The notes: generated by a model from the letters alone, not told the origin. A DNA stretch of 64,000 nt from Gp6-AA40 sp963723495 (GCA_963723495.1 CAVRQR010000002.1:405397-469396); one strand, 5' to 3'. Numbered from the stretch's first letter, positions 9,364-19,860 are shown. Numbers and translations are program-made.

Positions 9364-9404
9364 TCTTTGTCAGCAAACAGCCAGCATCCACAACACAAAC
9401 CGAT

Positions 9405-9782
9405 ATGGCACTCGACATTCACATTCAAAACCTGGGCGGGCCTGATACCGTCACCGTCACGCTGACGGGCAGTCTCGACACGGCCACCGCTCCCGAACTC
9501 GAAACGCGACTCGCGCCGGTTCTGGGCGGTCCGGCGAAAGACATCGTCTTCGATCTGGCGAAGCTGACGTTCATCAGCAGCGCCGGCCTGCGTGTGTTCG
9601 CGTCGACGCGCAAAACGCTGAAGGAGCGTGGCGGACAGGCGTCATTCGTCCACATGCAGCCGCAGATTCAGGACGTCTTCGAGATCATGCGGTCGCTTCC
9701 GGGTGTGGCGGTATTCAGGGACGTCGCTGAATTGGATCGCTATCTGGCAGCACGTCAACGCGCTCACACGCAGGGCGGTTGA
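9405..9782 (+). CDS. STAS-domain anti-sigma factor antagonist
   Basis: This 125-residue SpoIIAA/RsbV-like protein has the strand TVTVTLTGSLDTATAPEL and the phosphorylation-site loop LTFISSAGLRVF, where Ser58/Ser59 is the site normally phosphorylated by the cognate kinase and dephosphorylated by the SpoIIE phosphatase. It lies 41 bp downstream of the REC-SpoIIE-HATPase gene on the same strand. The target of the module is unknown: no sigma-B-type factor is adjacent, and the nearest sigma factor is at 12989. Confidence 0.88.
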   Translation: MALDIHIQNLGGPDTVTVTLTGSLDTATAPELETRLAPVLGGPAKDIVFDLAKLTFISSAGLRVFASTRKTLKERGGQASFVHMQPQIQDVFEIMRSLPGVAVFRDVAELDRYLAARQRAHTQGG

Positions 9783-9888
9783 TCGCCGCGGACGTCTCCT
9801 GAGCTATGCCAGCGAGGATCGCGAGCGCGACGCGCTGCGCGAGGGCGTGGCGGCGCGCTGGCCGTTGTCGATGCGGATGGAGGAAGCT

Positions 9889-11035
9889 CTAACGCCCCCC
9901 GGCGCTCAGGCGCCGATCACCACCGGACGCACCCGCGACCGCCTTGCGAAACAGACCCCGTCCGGGACTCGTGACGAAGACCCACATCAGAACCTTCACG
10001 GGTAGCGGGAAACGAGGAGGCTGCCCAGGCACCGGCGACGCAAACCATTGCGAGAGCGTTCGTTGTGGATCCTCGCGCAGCTCGTCCACCTGCGCGACGC
10101 GATGGACGCAGCCCACGGTACACAGCGGAGCACATCCCTTGACGCGGTGATACTCCCTCTCCAGATCGTCAGCAGCCGTACGTCTCCAACGGGATTCCCG
10201 GATGACCTCGCTGTTGCGAGCACCAGTGCACGAGCCCGTCTTCACAGATGTAGAGATAGCGTGAGCCGGCGTGGCAGTGCCAGTCATTGGGCTGTGCGTT
10301 CGCCAGGTTCTTCTGGAAACGGTTGTAGTTCGCGAAGTCGAAGACCGATTTGCCGAGCGCGACGACCCGCTCCAGAATCAGGCGCTGCGGTGCGTCGAGC
10401 TTCAGCAGTTTTCCGCCGCCATCATGGATGATCCCAACGGTCGTCGAGAAACCCAGATCGCGCGCCCGCTGCGCAATCTTCAACGCATCGTCGGGATTGC
10501 GAATGCCGCTGCCGACGACCGAGTTCACGGTGACGTCGAACGTCGCAGCGTCGGCAAGCGACACGAGCTTCTGATCCAGGACCTTCAGGCTCTTTTTCGA
10601 CACCTCGTCTGGCATCACGTTGTCGATGCTGATTTGAAGGTGATCGAGCCCGGCGCGATTCAGACGTTCGATCCGATCGCGAGTCAGCAGATACCCGTTG
10701 GTGATCAGCGTGGCGATCGCGCCACGACGCCGGATGTGCCGAACGATCTCGTCGAGGTCGGGATGGAGCAGCGGCTCCCCGCCGCTCAACGTCACGACGC
10801 CGGTGCCGAGCTCGACAAGACGATCGATCCGGCGCAGCACATACGTCGTCGGAACCGGGGCCGATCGATCGTCATACTCGTTGCAATACGCGCACGACAG
10901 GTTGCAGCGACGGATCGGGATCAGGTGCGCCGCGACTGGCCGGTAGCGGAAACGAAGTGAGCGGACCAGCATTTGCGCCTCGCGAACTCGTCTGTTCGCG
11001 CGGCGCAACCTCCGCCTCAATCGAACCAGGCTCAT
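9889..11035 (-). CDS. Radical SAM protein with SPASM-like C-terminal cysteines, split by a frameshift
   Basis: The radical SAM cluster motif is CNLSCAYC (CxxxCxxC) near residue 44, followed by TLSGGEPLLHPD, the SAM-binding GGEP region, and a TIM-barrel strand DHLQISID. The C-terminal part has further cysteines (CHAGSRYLYICEDG, HWCSQQ and then CAPLCTVGC) as in SPASM domains that hold extra iron-sulfur clusters. The first frame stops at 10169 after ETYGC; removing one base near 10175 gives ETYAADDLEREYH and continues to 9889, for about 380 residues. The substrate is unknown. It is 36 bp downstream of the ParB-like gene on the same strand, so they are probably co-transcribed. Confidence 0.8.
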
Positions 11036-11071
11036 GCTCAGGGCTCCGGGGAGGAGAACATCATCTCATGA

Positions 11072-12022
11072 TCAACTCTCTTCAGGCGGGGCGCCGCCGA
11101 CCTTCGCCACGTCTTCCTGCTTCACACGGTCGACCTTGAAGCGACCGGCCGCGGCAATCATCTTGTCCATCACCTCGTCCCAATCGAATTCAGTCGACTT
11201 CGAAAATCGGATGGGATTGATGCGCGCGATCACGAATGGCCGGAGATATGGACTGGTCAGGCCGCGCTCCTTCAGTGCGGTGACCACATTCGCCACCGCG
11301 TCATCCAACTTCAGCAGTTTCGCCGCTCGCCGCTCGCGCTCGCGTACGGCTTTCGAGAGCGGTTCGTCGAGGAAGTCGTCGATCCGGCGAAGCACACTGT
11401 GGTATCCGCCGCCACCGAGGCTTCGCCGCTGCTCGTAGGCCGCGCCGAGCGTCAGGTAGGGCGCCTCTTCGAACTCGAAGGCATGGTCGCTCTCGCGTCC
11501 CGCGCCGCGCTCGGCCAGCGCGCGCGCCATCCGAATCACCTCGAGCGATTTCTCCTTCACGTTGTGCGCCTTCTCGGTGTTCAGCGCAAGAATCTTGAAG
11601 GCGACGTCGGACTCCGGGACGAGCAGGCCGGTGATCGTCCGGGCCCCCAGCTTTCTCATTGCCTGCAGGCGATGATTGCCATTCGGCGTCCAGTAGCGGC
11701 CGTCGTCGCGCACGATGACAACGGGATCGAGAAAGCGGCCGACCTTCTCGATGACTGTCATCAGCCGCTTGACGTGAGGTTCGGAGGGATCGCGCTGGTA
11801 CGGCGTCGGCTCGACCGAGTCGATCGGCAGCGCGACGAGGAGGACGGGCGTGCCTCCAAACGGGTCGTTATAGCTCCCGAGCACCGCGCCACCATCGCTG
11901 TCGACGGACGCGATCAGTTCGCGGACGTGCGCATCTCGAGCCGTGCGCACCTCTGCGGTGGTGAGGCCGACGGATTTCGCCGCGGCTTTCTTTCGCCGTG
12001 TCGCCTGTTTCTTCTTTGCCAC
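11072..12022 (-). CDS. ParB N-terminal-domain (ParB-like nuclease fold) protein
   Basis: A much longer frame reaches to 12574, but its first 184 residues are low-complexity shadow sequence; the GTG at 12022 (VAKKKQATRRKK) gives a sensible 316-residue protein with a basic N-terminal tail. The ParB-like core has LPIDSVEPTPYQRDPSEPH, IEKVGRFLDPVVIVR, YWTPNGNHRLQAMRKLG and ALNTEKAHN. The GNHRL motif corresponds to the GxxR box of ParB/sulfiredoxin-fold proteins, which bind or hydrolyse NTPs. No ParA gene, parS-like site or helix-turn-helix was recognised, so a chromosome-partition role is not supported. Upstream of the radical SAM gene on the same strand. Confidence 0.78.
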   Translation of the reverse strand: MAKKKQATRRKKAAAKSVGLTTAEVRTARDAHVRELIASVDSDGGAVLGSYNDPFGGTPVLLVALPIDSVEPTPYQRDPSEPHVKRLMTVIEKVGRFLDPVVIVRDDGRYWTPNGNHRLQAMRKLGARTITGLLVPESDVAFKILALNTEKAHNVKEKSLEVIRMARALAERGAGRESDHAFEFEEAPYLTLGAAYEQRRSLGGGGYHSVLRRIDDFLDEPLSKAVRERERRAAKLLKLDDAVANVVTALKERGLTSPYLRPFVIARINPIRFSKSTEFDWDEVMDKMIAAAGRFKVDRVKQEDVAKVGGAPPEES

Positions 12023-12122
12023 CGCGTCGAGCGTCCTCCAGGTGGCGAGTCTAGCGCAGTAGTTCCTCAGCCATAACCTATTCAGAGCTGGACGGGAGAT
12101 GTCTGAGAGAGTTGCTCGGCAA

Positions 12123-12184
12123 CTCCCAACTACCAATTTCCAATTTCCAACGAATCGGGCCCTTTGGGAGTTGGGAGTTGGGAC
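12123..12184. repeat. Inverted arrays of a TTGGNAN heptamer
   Basis: On the minus strand, 12150-12123 reads as four heptamers, TTGGAAA twice, TTGGTAG and TTGGGAG. On the plus strand, 12164-12184 reads as TTGGGAG twice and TTGGGAC. A 13-base spacer containing GGGCCC separates the two arms, and the outer units give an 11-bp perfect inverted repeat (12121-12131 with 12169-12179). It lies between the ParB-like and DUF3574 genes. It looks like an intergenic repeat element; its function is unknown. Confidence 0.6.
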
Positions 12185-12206
12185 GTTGACGTCTTTCAGC
12201 ACCCTG

Positions 12207-12644
12207 CTAGAAGCACACGTGCGCGGGCATCCTGATGACCATGACGGAGTCCTGCTGGAAGTGGGCCTTGTACATCGTGGCGATCTCCTCGATACGCCCA
12301 TCGGCATGCGGTCTCTCGTCGTAGACGATTTCCAGCACGCGTGATGCTTCACGCCGCGGGCTCCCGCCCGCGGCTTGCCAGTGCCCCTTCGCGTGAATGA
12401 CCGTGAGACCACTGGGAAATCGCGGGACAACGACGTCCCGGAGGAACGAATCCCATTCGGCCTCGGCAACAGACCCGCGAGGGCTCCCGAGGCCGAAAAA
12501 GAGCCGCGCGTAGATGCGCTGCGCACAGGCAGGCGTCGCACCTGGTGGCGGTTCCGCACTCGATGGCGTAACAACCACTCCTGGGGTCAGTGCCATGCCC
12601 ACCGCCACGGCTCCGATGACATACAGCGCTCTGAGGACCTTCAT
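12207..12644 (-). CDS. Secreted DUF3574 protein
   Basis: The start is taken at 12644 (MKVLRALYVIG), which begins a signal peptide running to about residue 30; a longer frame to 12782 adds non-signal sequence in front. The mature part has the DUF3574 pattern: ARLFFGLGSPRGSVAEAEW, FLRDVVVPRFPSGLTV, GHWQ and then REASRVLEIVYDE and a closing hydrophobic stretch VMVIRMPAHVCF. The function of DUF3574 is unknown. About 145 residues. The two Cys of the mature chain (ACAQR and HVCF) could form a disulfide. Confidence 0.78.
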   Translation of the reverse strand: MKVLRALYVIGAVAVGMALTPGVVVTPSSAEPPPGATPACAQRIYARLFFGLGSPRGSVAEAEWDSFLRDVVVPRFPSGLTVIHAKGHWQAAGGSPRREASRVLEIVYDERPHADGRIEEIATMYKAHFQQDSVMVIRMPAHVCF

Positions 12645-12988
12645 CTTTCGACTCTCGCTACTAAGAACGCATTGCCGGCAGAAATTCATCCGCGCGCACG
12701 TCAAGCGGAGGCTGCACGTCAGCCACTTTATGACCAGGCACGGATGGGACCTCATCCCGCTGAGATGCTGACTATTCGGCACCGTACCGATAGATCAGCA
12801 CCAATATGGCGATACGGTCGGGGCTGGCGCATCCCGGCATTCACCGCGAAATCACTGAACGGTCGCCACTTCGTCCGCTGGCTGCCGGCACCTGACGTGA
12901 CGGCACGGCGGTGGCTTCCTCGAGCGGCGTCTCCGATACATCGACGAACCAGTTCCGATTCGGGACTGAGATTGAGCGTGGACTCGGC
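12645..12988. other. 344-bp intergenic region without a recognised gene
   Basis: This gap lies between the divergent DUF3574 gene and the ECF sigma factor gene. It should hold both promoters. Frames here give only basic, compositionally shadow-like peptides, and I see no convincing -35/-10 pair, hairpin or repeat. Confidence 0.4.
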
Positions 12989-13576
12989 ATGAACGAGGCG
13001 GCAGAACGTCAACAGCTCGTAGGCGAGGTAAAAGAGCCGTGTGCCGCGAGACTGCGGTCATTCGAAAACGAGACGATGCGCCATTCGGCCAGTCTGCTGC
13101 GAGCAGCAACGAGCATGACCCACGATGCCGCCATTGCCGAAGAACTCGTCCAGGACACTCTGCTGCGAGCATGGCGCTTCTACGATCGCTTCGAGCCTGG
13201 GACGAACTGCAAGGCGTGGCTGTTCCGGATCCTGATCAATCTCTCGACGCGCGTACGCCAGAAGCGCAGCATTGAGTGCAGGATCTCGGTGCCCCTGCAC
13301 GAGACCCACGCCGTCGATCGCGCCTTTTTCGACGGCGACGTCCTCGAACTCTCGCTGATCCAGCGCGCCTTCGACGCGCTGCCGCACGGGCAGCGGACTG
13401 TGCTCCACCTTGCCATCGTCGATGGATTCACGTGCAGAGAGATCTCACAGATGCTGTCGTTGCCAATGGGAACGGTGATGTCGCGATTGAGCCGGGCCCG
13501 CGCCGCGGTTCGCGGCGCCATTACCGGATCAGTAGGCTGGCGAGGAGCTGTGTCGAGAGGCAGGCACTCACGTTGA
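12989..13576 (+). CDS. ECF-type RNA polymerase sigma factor
   Basis: The ATG at 12989 gives 195 residues; a longer frame from 12911 has no supporting sequence. Region 2 is visible as AAIAEELVQDTLLRAWRFYDRF followed by GTNCKAWLFRILINL, and region 4 as LPHGQRTVLHLAIVDGFTCREISQML with PMGTVMSRLSRAR. These are the core- and promoter-binding helices of ECF sigma factors. No anti-sigma factor follows; instead a decayed permease tail starts about 20 bp downstream. The target regulon is unknown. The nearest large gene, a TonB receptor, is convergent. Confidence 0.87.
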   Translation: MNEAAERQQLVGEVKEPCAARLRSFENETMRHSASLLRAATSMTHDAAIAEELVQDTLLRAWRFYDRFEPGTNCKAWLFRILINLSTRVRQKRSIECRISVPLHETHAVDRAFFDGDVLELSLIQRAFDALPHGQRTVLHLAIVDGFTCREISQMLSLPMGTVMSRLSRARAAVRGAITGSVGWRGAVSRGRHSR

Positions 13577-13597
13577 ACCCTGTGTTCAGAGGCGAGC

Positions 13598-13934
13598 CGC
13601 ACTGCCGGAGCTACGGAGCGCTCGCGCAGACGGTCGCGTCGCGTCGCAAGGACATTCGCGGGCGCATGGTCACCGGCGCGCCTCGTCGAACTGTCGCGGG
13701 ATTCGTTTTGTGAGACGGGATGAAATGGCCGGCGGCGGCGTTCCCGTCAGCTTGAATGGTGCGTTCGCTCCAGCCAGGCTGATCGCTGCACTCGTATTCG
13801 AGGTCCACGCCCGCGATCCGGTCACGGGTGCAGCGGCCGGTGGTGTGATCACATTGGTGGCGCCCGCGGTTGCTGCGATTCCGGCCGTGCGCGCCGTCCA
13901 CGTCGATCCATCGAGAGCGATACGCAACGAATAA
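13598..13934 (+). pseudogene. Decayed C-terminal end of an ADOP/MacB-type ABC permease
   Basis: Two adjacent frames together match the last roughly 110 residues of FtsX/MacB-type permeases. The first ends YGALAQTVASRRKDIRGRM with PRRTVAGFVL and then a stop; the second resumes in another frame with RLIAALVFEVHARDPVT and closes with HVDPSRAIRNE, where intact homologues have a DP-x-ALR-x-E ending. Several conserved positions are changed (the usual REIG-x-RMALGA is damaged), so this is old decay and not only a sequencing shift. The rest of the permease is missing; the ECF sigma gene sits directly upstream. Confidence 0.6.
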
Positions 13935-14027
13935 CAGTGATCTGTGTCGAGGACGACCGCGGCCACCACCGCGAGCGAGGTCATCAGTCCCGACCAGGCA
14001 GACGCACGCACAGTCATATGCCGCCCC

Positions 14028-16729
14028 CTAAAACACGCGACCGATTCGCGCGTAGATAGTCCGTCCGTTCATCCCGAAGGGTGAATGGCTCGGAAACGTC
14101 TGAATTCCGTTGAAGGAGTTGACCGCCGAGTTGCGGTCGGGGAACACGTCGAACAGGTTCTGCACGCCGATCGCAAGCCTGTACTGGCTCACTCGATACG
14201 AGGCCTGGACGTCCGTCAGCCACTTGGCCGCGTACTCCTGGTCATCCGCAGGATTCAAAGTGAAGCTGCAGAAGGCCCCGTATCGCAGCGCATTCATATC
14301 CACACCGAAATGGGTCGTGGTCCAGTGCGCACCGAGCCTCAGGCTGTCGCGCGGCTGAGCGCATTCGATGCGGCGGCGCTCGATGCGATCGAACAGCACC
14401 GACGAATAGGCGGCCAGTTGTGGCGGCGTGGCGACGGTTCCCACGATGTCGGTGCTCGAATGGCCGTAGCCGGCGAGCAGGTGCACGTTGCTCGTGTCCA
14501 GCGCGATTCGATAGCTCGAGGTGACGTCTACGCCTTGCGTCCGCGTGTCGATGGCGTTGGTGAAGAATCGCGCGCTGTTCGCGCCGAACGGTGCCAGCAG
14601 CTCCGCGATGGGAGCGGCGGTGAAGTTGCCCGACAGCACGATGCGGTCGTCAATCGCGATGTGGTAGTAGTCAACCGCGACCTCGAGTGGAGTCATCGGT
14701 GTGATCACGACGCCACCCGTGACATGTCGCGATCGCTCCGGTTTGAGCGCCGTCGCACCGAGCACCTGTGCGGCCGCAGAGTCGACGGGCAACGTCAACG
14801 ACTCGACCGGCACCAGTCCCTGACCGAGGTTCAGGAAGTTGGTAGCCGTAGAAGAGAAGTACGATTGCGCCAGCGACGGTGCGCGGAATCCGCTACTGAT
14901 CGAACCGCGGACGATGAACGCTGGATCGGGCTGGACCCGTGCCGTGATCTTGCCGTCGAGGGTGCCGCCGAAGTCGCTGTACCGTTCTGTTCGCGCCGCC
15001 GCACCGAGTCGCAGCCACGTTCGCAGATCGCCTTCGGCGTCGACGTAGGCCGCCGTGTTGTCACGCGACGCTTGCACCTCGTTCGACGGCCGGAACCCGG
15101 GAAACACCTGCGCGCCGATGGCGCCGGGGCCGCCGAACTGGTTTGCTACCCCACCATCGCGGTATGAATCGGGTTCGCCAGCACGAATCTCGTACGCTTC
15201 GTGTCGATGCTCGACCCCGAAGGCGAGATGCAGGACGCCGGCGAACCCTTTGACCGGCACGGCGCGGCCGACGCCGGCGTTGGCGACAAACTGGTCCAGC
15301 GACAGCGTGCCAGCATCGAACGTCGTCTTTGTAGACGCAGGACCGAGCGACACATTGAGTGAATCGCCGACGCGAAACGCGAAACTGTTGCGGCCGTACT
15401 GCCCGCTGACGTCGTAGGTCCACCTGCCCCACACACCATGGACACCTGCTGTCGCAGACCCATCAGCGACCGTCGGCTCGATGACCGGGAGGAACCCGTT
15501 CGGATAAATCTGTGGCCATGTTCGTGCGTCGAGCGCGCGTCGGAAGAATCCCGCACTGTTGGCGCTCCGTTGGCTGAAGCCCCCGAAGGCGTAGAGAAAT
15601 CGCGTCTCGCGACGCGTCAAGCGGGATGCTTGCATTGACGAATGCCATCACGTCCCGCGTGTCGGGATCACCCCAGCGATGGTTCGGCTGCGAGACGGCA
15701 TTGGTGCCCGCATCTCCTGCGACGATCTGGTCTCGCGGGTCGGCTGACGCTCGGTTCGTGCGATTGTGGTGGCGGTACTCTGCCGAGACGGTGATGCTCC
15801 CTTGGGCGACGCCAATGCCCCAGGACCCGGCGAGATCGGCAAGGTCGCCATCGGAAAAGCTGATGTCTTCCCCGACGCTGCACGACAGGCCGTTTGGCGT
15901 GCAGCGGTTGCCGGCGAAGGAGCCCGTCGACACTCCGACGTTCGCTGACACAGACGGCCGCGTCACACCCTCCCGCGAGCACGATATTGATGACGCCGGC
16001 AATGGCGTCCGACCCATACTGCGCCGCGGCGCCATCGCGCAGCACCTCGATGTGATCGATCGCTGCCAGCGGAATCGCATTGAGGTCGACGCCTGTCGAT
16101 CCACGTCCGATGCTGTTGTTCAAATGCACGAGCGCACTCTGGTGGCGTCGCTTTCCGTTGATCAACACCAACACTTGGTCCGGTCCCAGTCCGCGCAGCG
16201 TTGCGGGCCGGACTGTGTCGGTGCCATCGGTGATCGTCGGACGTGGAAAGTTGAACGAAGGGGCGATCGAGGCAATGACCTGCGCGGTCTCGGTGTACCC
16301 GCTTGCAGCGATCTGGCTGCGCGTGATGACGTCGACCGGTACCGCCTTCTCGGATTCATCACCGGCCACGCGCGAGCCCACCGTGATCTCCTGAGAGAAG
16401 GCGAGCGTCAGCGTCACGTCAGCGGTGACCGTCGCCGAGTCCGTCGCGACGTCGATGATCTTCGGCGGGAGGCCCAGGCCATCCACTCTCAATTGCAGAC
16501 GGTCACCACGGACAACGACCGGCACCTGCAGCGTGTACCTGCCAACAGCATCCGTCGTCGTGGTCACATCCGTGCCGACGACCGAAACAAGGGCGCCGGG
16601 AACGGCGAGGCCATCGACACGGGTCGTGACCGAACCAGAGATGGTGAGCAGCTCCTGCGCCGAAGCAACGCCGGCCGCGGCCGCAATCAAGAGCAACACC
16701 CATAGTGGGCGTCTCATCCCCTTCCACAC
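14028..16729 (-). CDS. TonB-dependent outer-membrane receptor, split by two frameshifts
   Basis: N terminus at 16729: signal peptide (LWVLLLIAAAAGVASAQ), then a carboxypeptidase-regulatory-like beta-sandwich (about 30-115), then a plug domain with RSQIAASGYTETAQVIA, LRGLGPDQVLVLINGKRRH and VDLNAIPLAAIDHIEVLRDG, the standard plug wording. The frame changes after NIVL near 15975 and again near 15615; removing one base at each restores GVTRPSVSANVGVS and then TRRETRFLYAFGGFSQR. The barrel runs to the end with SGFRAPSLAQSYFSS and closes RTIYARIGRVF, ending in Phe as outer-membrane barrels do. Total about 900 residues. It takes up a siderophore, cobalamin, sugar or other ligand; which one cannot be told. 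Confidence 0.88.
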
Positions 16730-16900
16730 GGGCCAACACCTCCACTTCGTTCGGTCGGTTGGTGCACCAGGGACGGGAGTGAAACCCCTCGCCCGAGCGG
16801 TCCTGCGAGCATGACCAGAGTGGCCGCCGATTTATTCCGACGGAAAGGCGGCGCCGAGATGCGGTCGCGTCGCGACTGCCAGTCGAGGTTGTTTTTTGCG

Positions 16901-19860
16901 TCAGCGGGCGCTGACCAGGTCTCGTGCTTCACGCAGATCGAGCGTGTCGAAGCCCTCTTCGAACTGCTCGTAGAGTCGAAGGATCAGGTCGCGCGCCTGC
17001 CCCTGCTTCGCGCGGTCGCGATCCAGGCGAGACAGGCTCATGGCGGCGCGTAGCTCCAGCGACCGCGCTCCCTGTCGGCCGGCGATCGCGAGCGCCTGCT
17101 CGAAACACGCTTCGGAGCCTTGCACATCGGCCTGCTCTCGTCCGCCTGCGAGCAAGAGCTCTCCTCGGAGACGACGCACTTCGGCCTCGTACATGCCCTC
17201 GCCCGTTGCTTCTGCCAACATCAGCGCTTCATCGAGGAGACAGAGTGCCTGGTCGTGCTGATTGGTGGCCGCGTACGCCTCGGCGAGCAACGCCAGGAAG
17301 TGCGGCCGCATGAGTTCCGCGCCGGTGTCCTGCCACGCCGCCAACCCCTCACGGATCTGCTCGGCGGCGTGTTCGTCATCGCCTCGACCGAGCAACGCCC
17401 ACCCGCGAACAATTCGCGCTGCCGCGCCGTACAGCACGAGCCCGTATTCGCCGGCCAGAACGATGACGTCGTCCGCACACTGTTGCGCCATCGGCCGATC
17501 GCGGCGAAGTTGATGAAGCACTCGCAGCGAAGAAGAGCGCATGTGCGAGCCCGTGGGGCTCCGACAGTTGTCGGGCAAGTGCGACTGCCTCCTGAATCTG
17601 GGCAAGACCGCGATCTGGTTCGCCCATGAACCACAAGCACCAGCCCGCGAAGCAGCGCACCGCCACGCCGGGGTTGAGCGCATCGACGAAGAGGTCGTCG
17701 CGGCCCCGGTCGGAACCATAGAGCGCCAGCGCCTTGTCGAAATGTTCCAGTGCCAGACGAAAGTCGCCTTGATGCGTGCGGGTAATCTCCATCGCCCAGT
17801 GGCCGCGCATCGCCACACCTGGATACGGAACTCGCTCGGCGAGCTGCAGAAGCTCGCCGGCTATTCCCAGAGCCTCGAATAGTTCGGCCTTGAGAGCGTG
17901 AAAGGTCCACAGTCCCCACAGAGCCTGGGACAGCTCCGGTGTGGTGCCTAACCGTTCACACAGCGCGCGCGCCCGAACATAGACGTTCCCGACTTCCTGG
18001 GCTGCGTATCCTTCGGTCGCAATCAACGGTACGCCAAGCGTGATCTGTAACCGCAATTCCTGGAGCGCGCGGTCGTCGGTGTCCGGCAACGACGCAAGGA
18101 GTTCCAGTCCCCGCCGCGATGCCGCAATCGCTTCTCGATACGCGGAGCGATGCATCGCGTTGACGCCAGCCTGTTGAAGGTATCGCGCGGCCCGTTCGTG
18201 GTCGTTGGACTGCTCGAAGTGCATGGCCAGTTCTGCCGCTATCTCATTCGCGCGTACTCCGTACACCTCTTCATCGCGCCGACCGATGCGGTGGTGCAGA
18301 TGCATGCGACGCGACACGGACATCCTGTCGTAGAGAACGTGGCGATACACCGCGTGCACGAAGCCAAACCGGCCCACTGCATCGCCGTCCGGGCTCAGCT
18401 GAGCGCCGCACTCCTTGATGAACTGATGCCGCCTGCTCAGTTCCTCGCAGCGGATCTCGACATCCGTCAGATCGTGGTCCAGTGCCGCGGCCACGGCGAC
18501 CACGGCGAACTCCGTGCCCACGACGCTGGCTGCTTCGAGGATGCGCTGGTCGCGCGCGTCAAGACGCTCAACCTGGTTTTCAATCAGTTGCCTGATGGAG
18601 TCCGGCACTCCCAGCTTGACGGTGTCAATCGGGGCGGTCAGTTGCCATCCGCCTTCGTGCACCTCGATCAGCCGCTCCTGAATCAAGTGGTCGATCGTGT
18701 TCACCATGAACAGCGGATTGCCGTCAGTCCGTTCATGGATTAACGCGACAAGGTCCGGAGGGAACCGGTGTCCGGGGAATCTGACGGCGAGATGCTGCCC
18801 CACGGCTTCCCTGCTCAGGTATTCAAGGGGCAGTTCGTCGCATTGCCGCCTGGCAACGAGCTCCTGTTTCACCGCCTTCAGCGGATGCCCGCTCGCGATC
18901 AACTCGGCCGGACGGTACGTCCCGATCACCATGAGGTGAGCGGCACGCTGGCGACGGGCGACGTACGAGAGCAGGTCCAACGTCGAGAAATCACTCCAGT
19001 GCAGATCTTCCAGCACGAGGACGAGCACCGAGTGCGCCGTCAAGGCGTCGAGGGCCTCGCCCATTTCACGGAGCATGCGCTCGCGCGTCGTTCCAGGCGT
19101 CTCGCGGCCGAAGAGTTCGCGATCTGCCGCGGTCACCAGCGACGGCATCTGCATCAGCCACATCGGCGCGTGTGCGCGGATCACCTCCACCACCTGGGCA
19201 TCCTCGTGGCACAACTGCTGAATCGCATCCAGGACCGGCAGATACGCCTCGCTCATCCCGTACTGCGCGAGGCATTGCCCGCTGCATATCCGCACCGTCC
19301 GGTCTGGCCCGATGCTTCGCACGAAGCGCTCGAGCAACGTGGTCTTCCCGATACCGGCTTCTCCAGTCACGAACACCACCTGGCGCTCGCCTCCGCGCGC
19401 TCTCTCCAGCCATGCATGCATTCGCGACAGCGCATGCTCCCGTCCGACGATCGCGTCTGGCAGATCGCTCAGGCGGAGGGGCGCAGGAGTCGGAGGGCCA
19501 CCGGCCGTGCCTTCATGTCGTAGAGGTGGTCCTGGGAGAGGCGCCCCGATCTCCGCGATGAACCGGTAGCCGCGTCGATGTGCCGTCTCGATGAATCGCG
19601 GGGACTTGGGATCGTCGGCAGAGCGCCTCCCGGATCTGTCGAATCGCCACCTTGAGCACGGCATCGCCCACGAACCTGTCCTGCCACACTGCGCTAATCA
19701 GGTCGTGTTTGGTCACGAGCTCTCCGGCTCGAGAGACGAGCTGGTCGAGCACGCCGAACGCCTTGGGCCTGAGCTTGATGGCGTCGGAGTCCTTCCAGAG
19801 ACACAGGTTCACCCGGTCGAGGGCGAACGGATGGAAGTGAATGCGACGTTCGTTCGACAC
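16901..19860 (-). CDS. Winged-helix/AAA ATPase/TPR transcriptional regulator, split by two frameshifts
   Basis: Residues 1-100 (from 19860) are an OmpR/PhoB-type winged helix: IKLRPKAFGVLDQLVSRAG, LISAVWQ and AVLKVAIRQIREAL. After a one-base shift near 19620 it continues FIETAHRRGYRFIAEIG, the normal end of that domain. An AAA domain follows with Walker A GEAGIGKTT and Walker B VLVLEDLHWSD. The rest is helical TPR-like repeat sequence. A second shift near 17525 joins GLAHALFFA to VLHQLRRDRPMAQQ, and the gene ends RDLVSAR at 16901. Total about 985 residues. This architecture is common in soil bacteria; ligand and targets are unknown. The TonB receptor gene follows on the same strand after a 171-bp gap. 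Confidence 0.83.

Noticed and set aside
11072..12022. ParB-like protein read as a plasmid or chromosome partition protein
   Set aside because: No ParA, no parS-like site, no helix-turn-helix recognised; only the ParB N-terminal-type domain is present.
11072..12574. 500-residue version of the ParB-like protein
   Set aside because: The first 184 codons cross the repeat element and the DUF3574 gene and have shadow composition; GTG 12022 fits the domain start.
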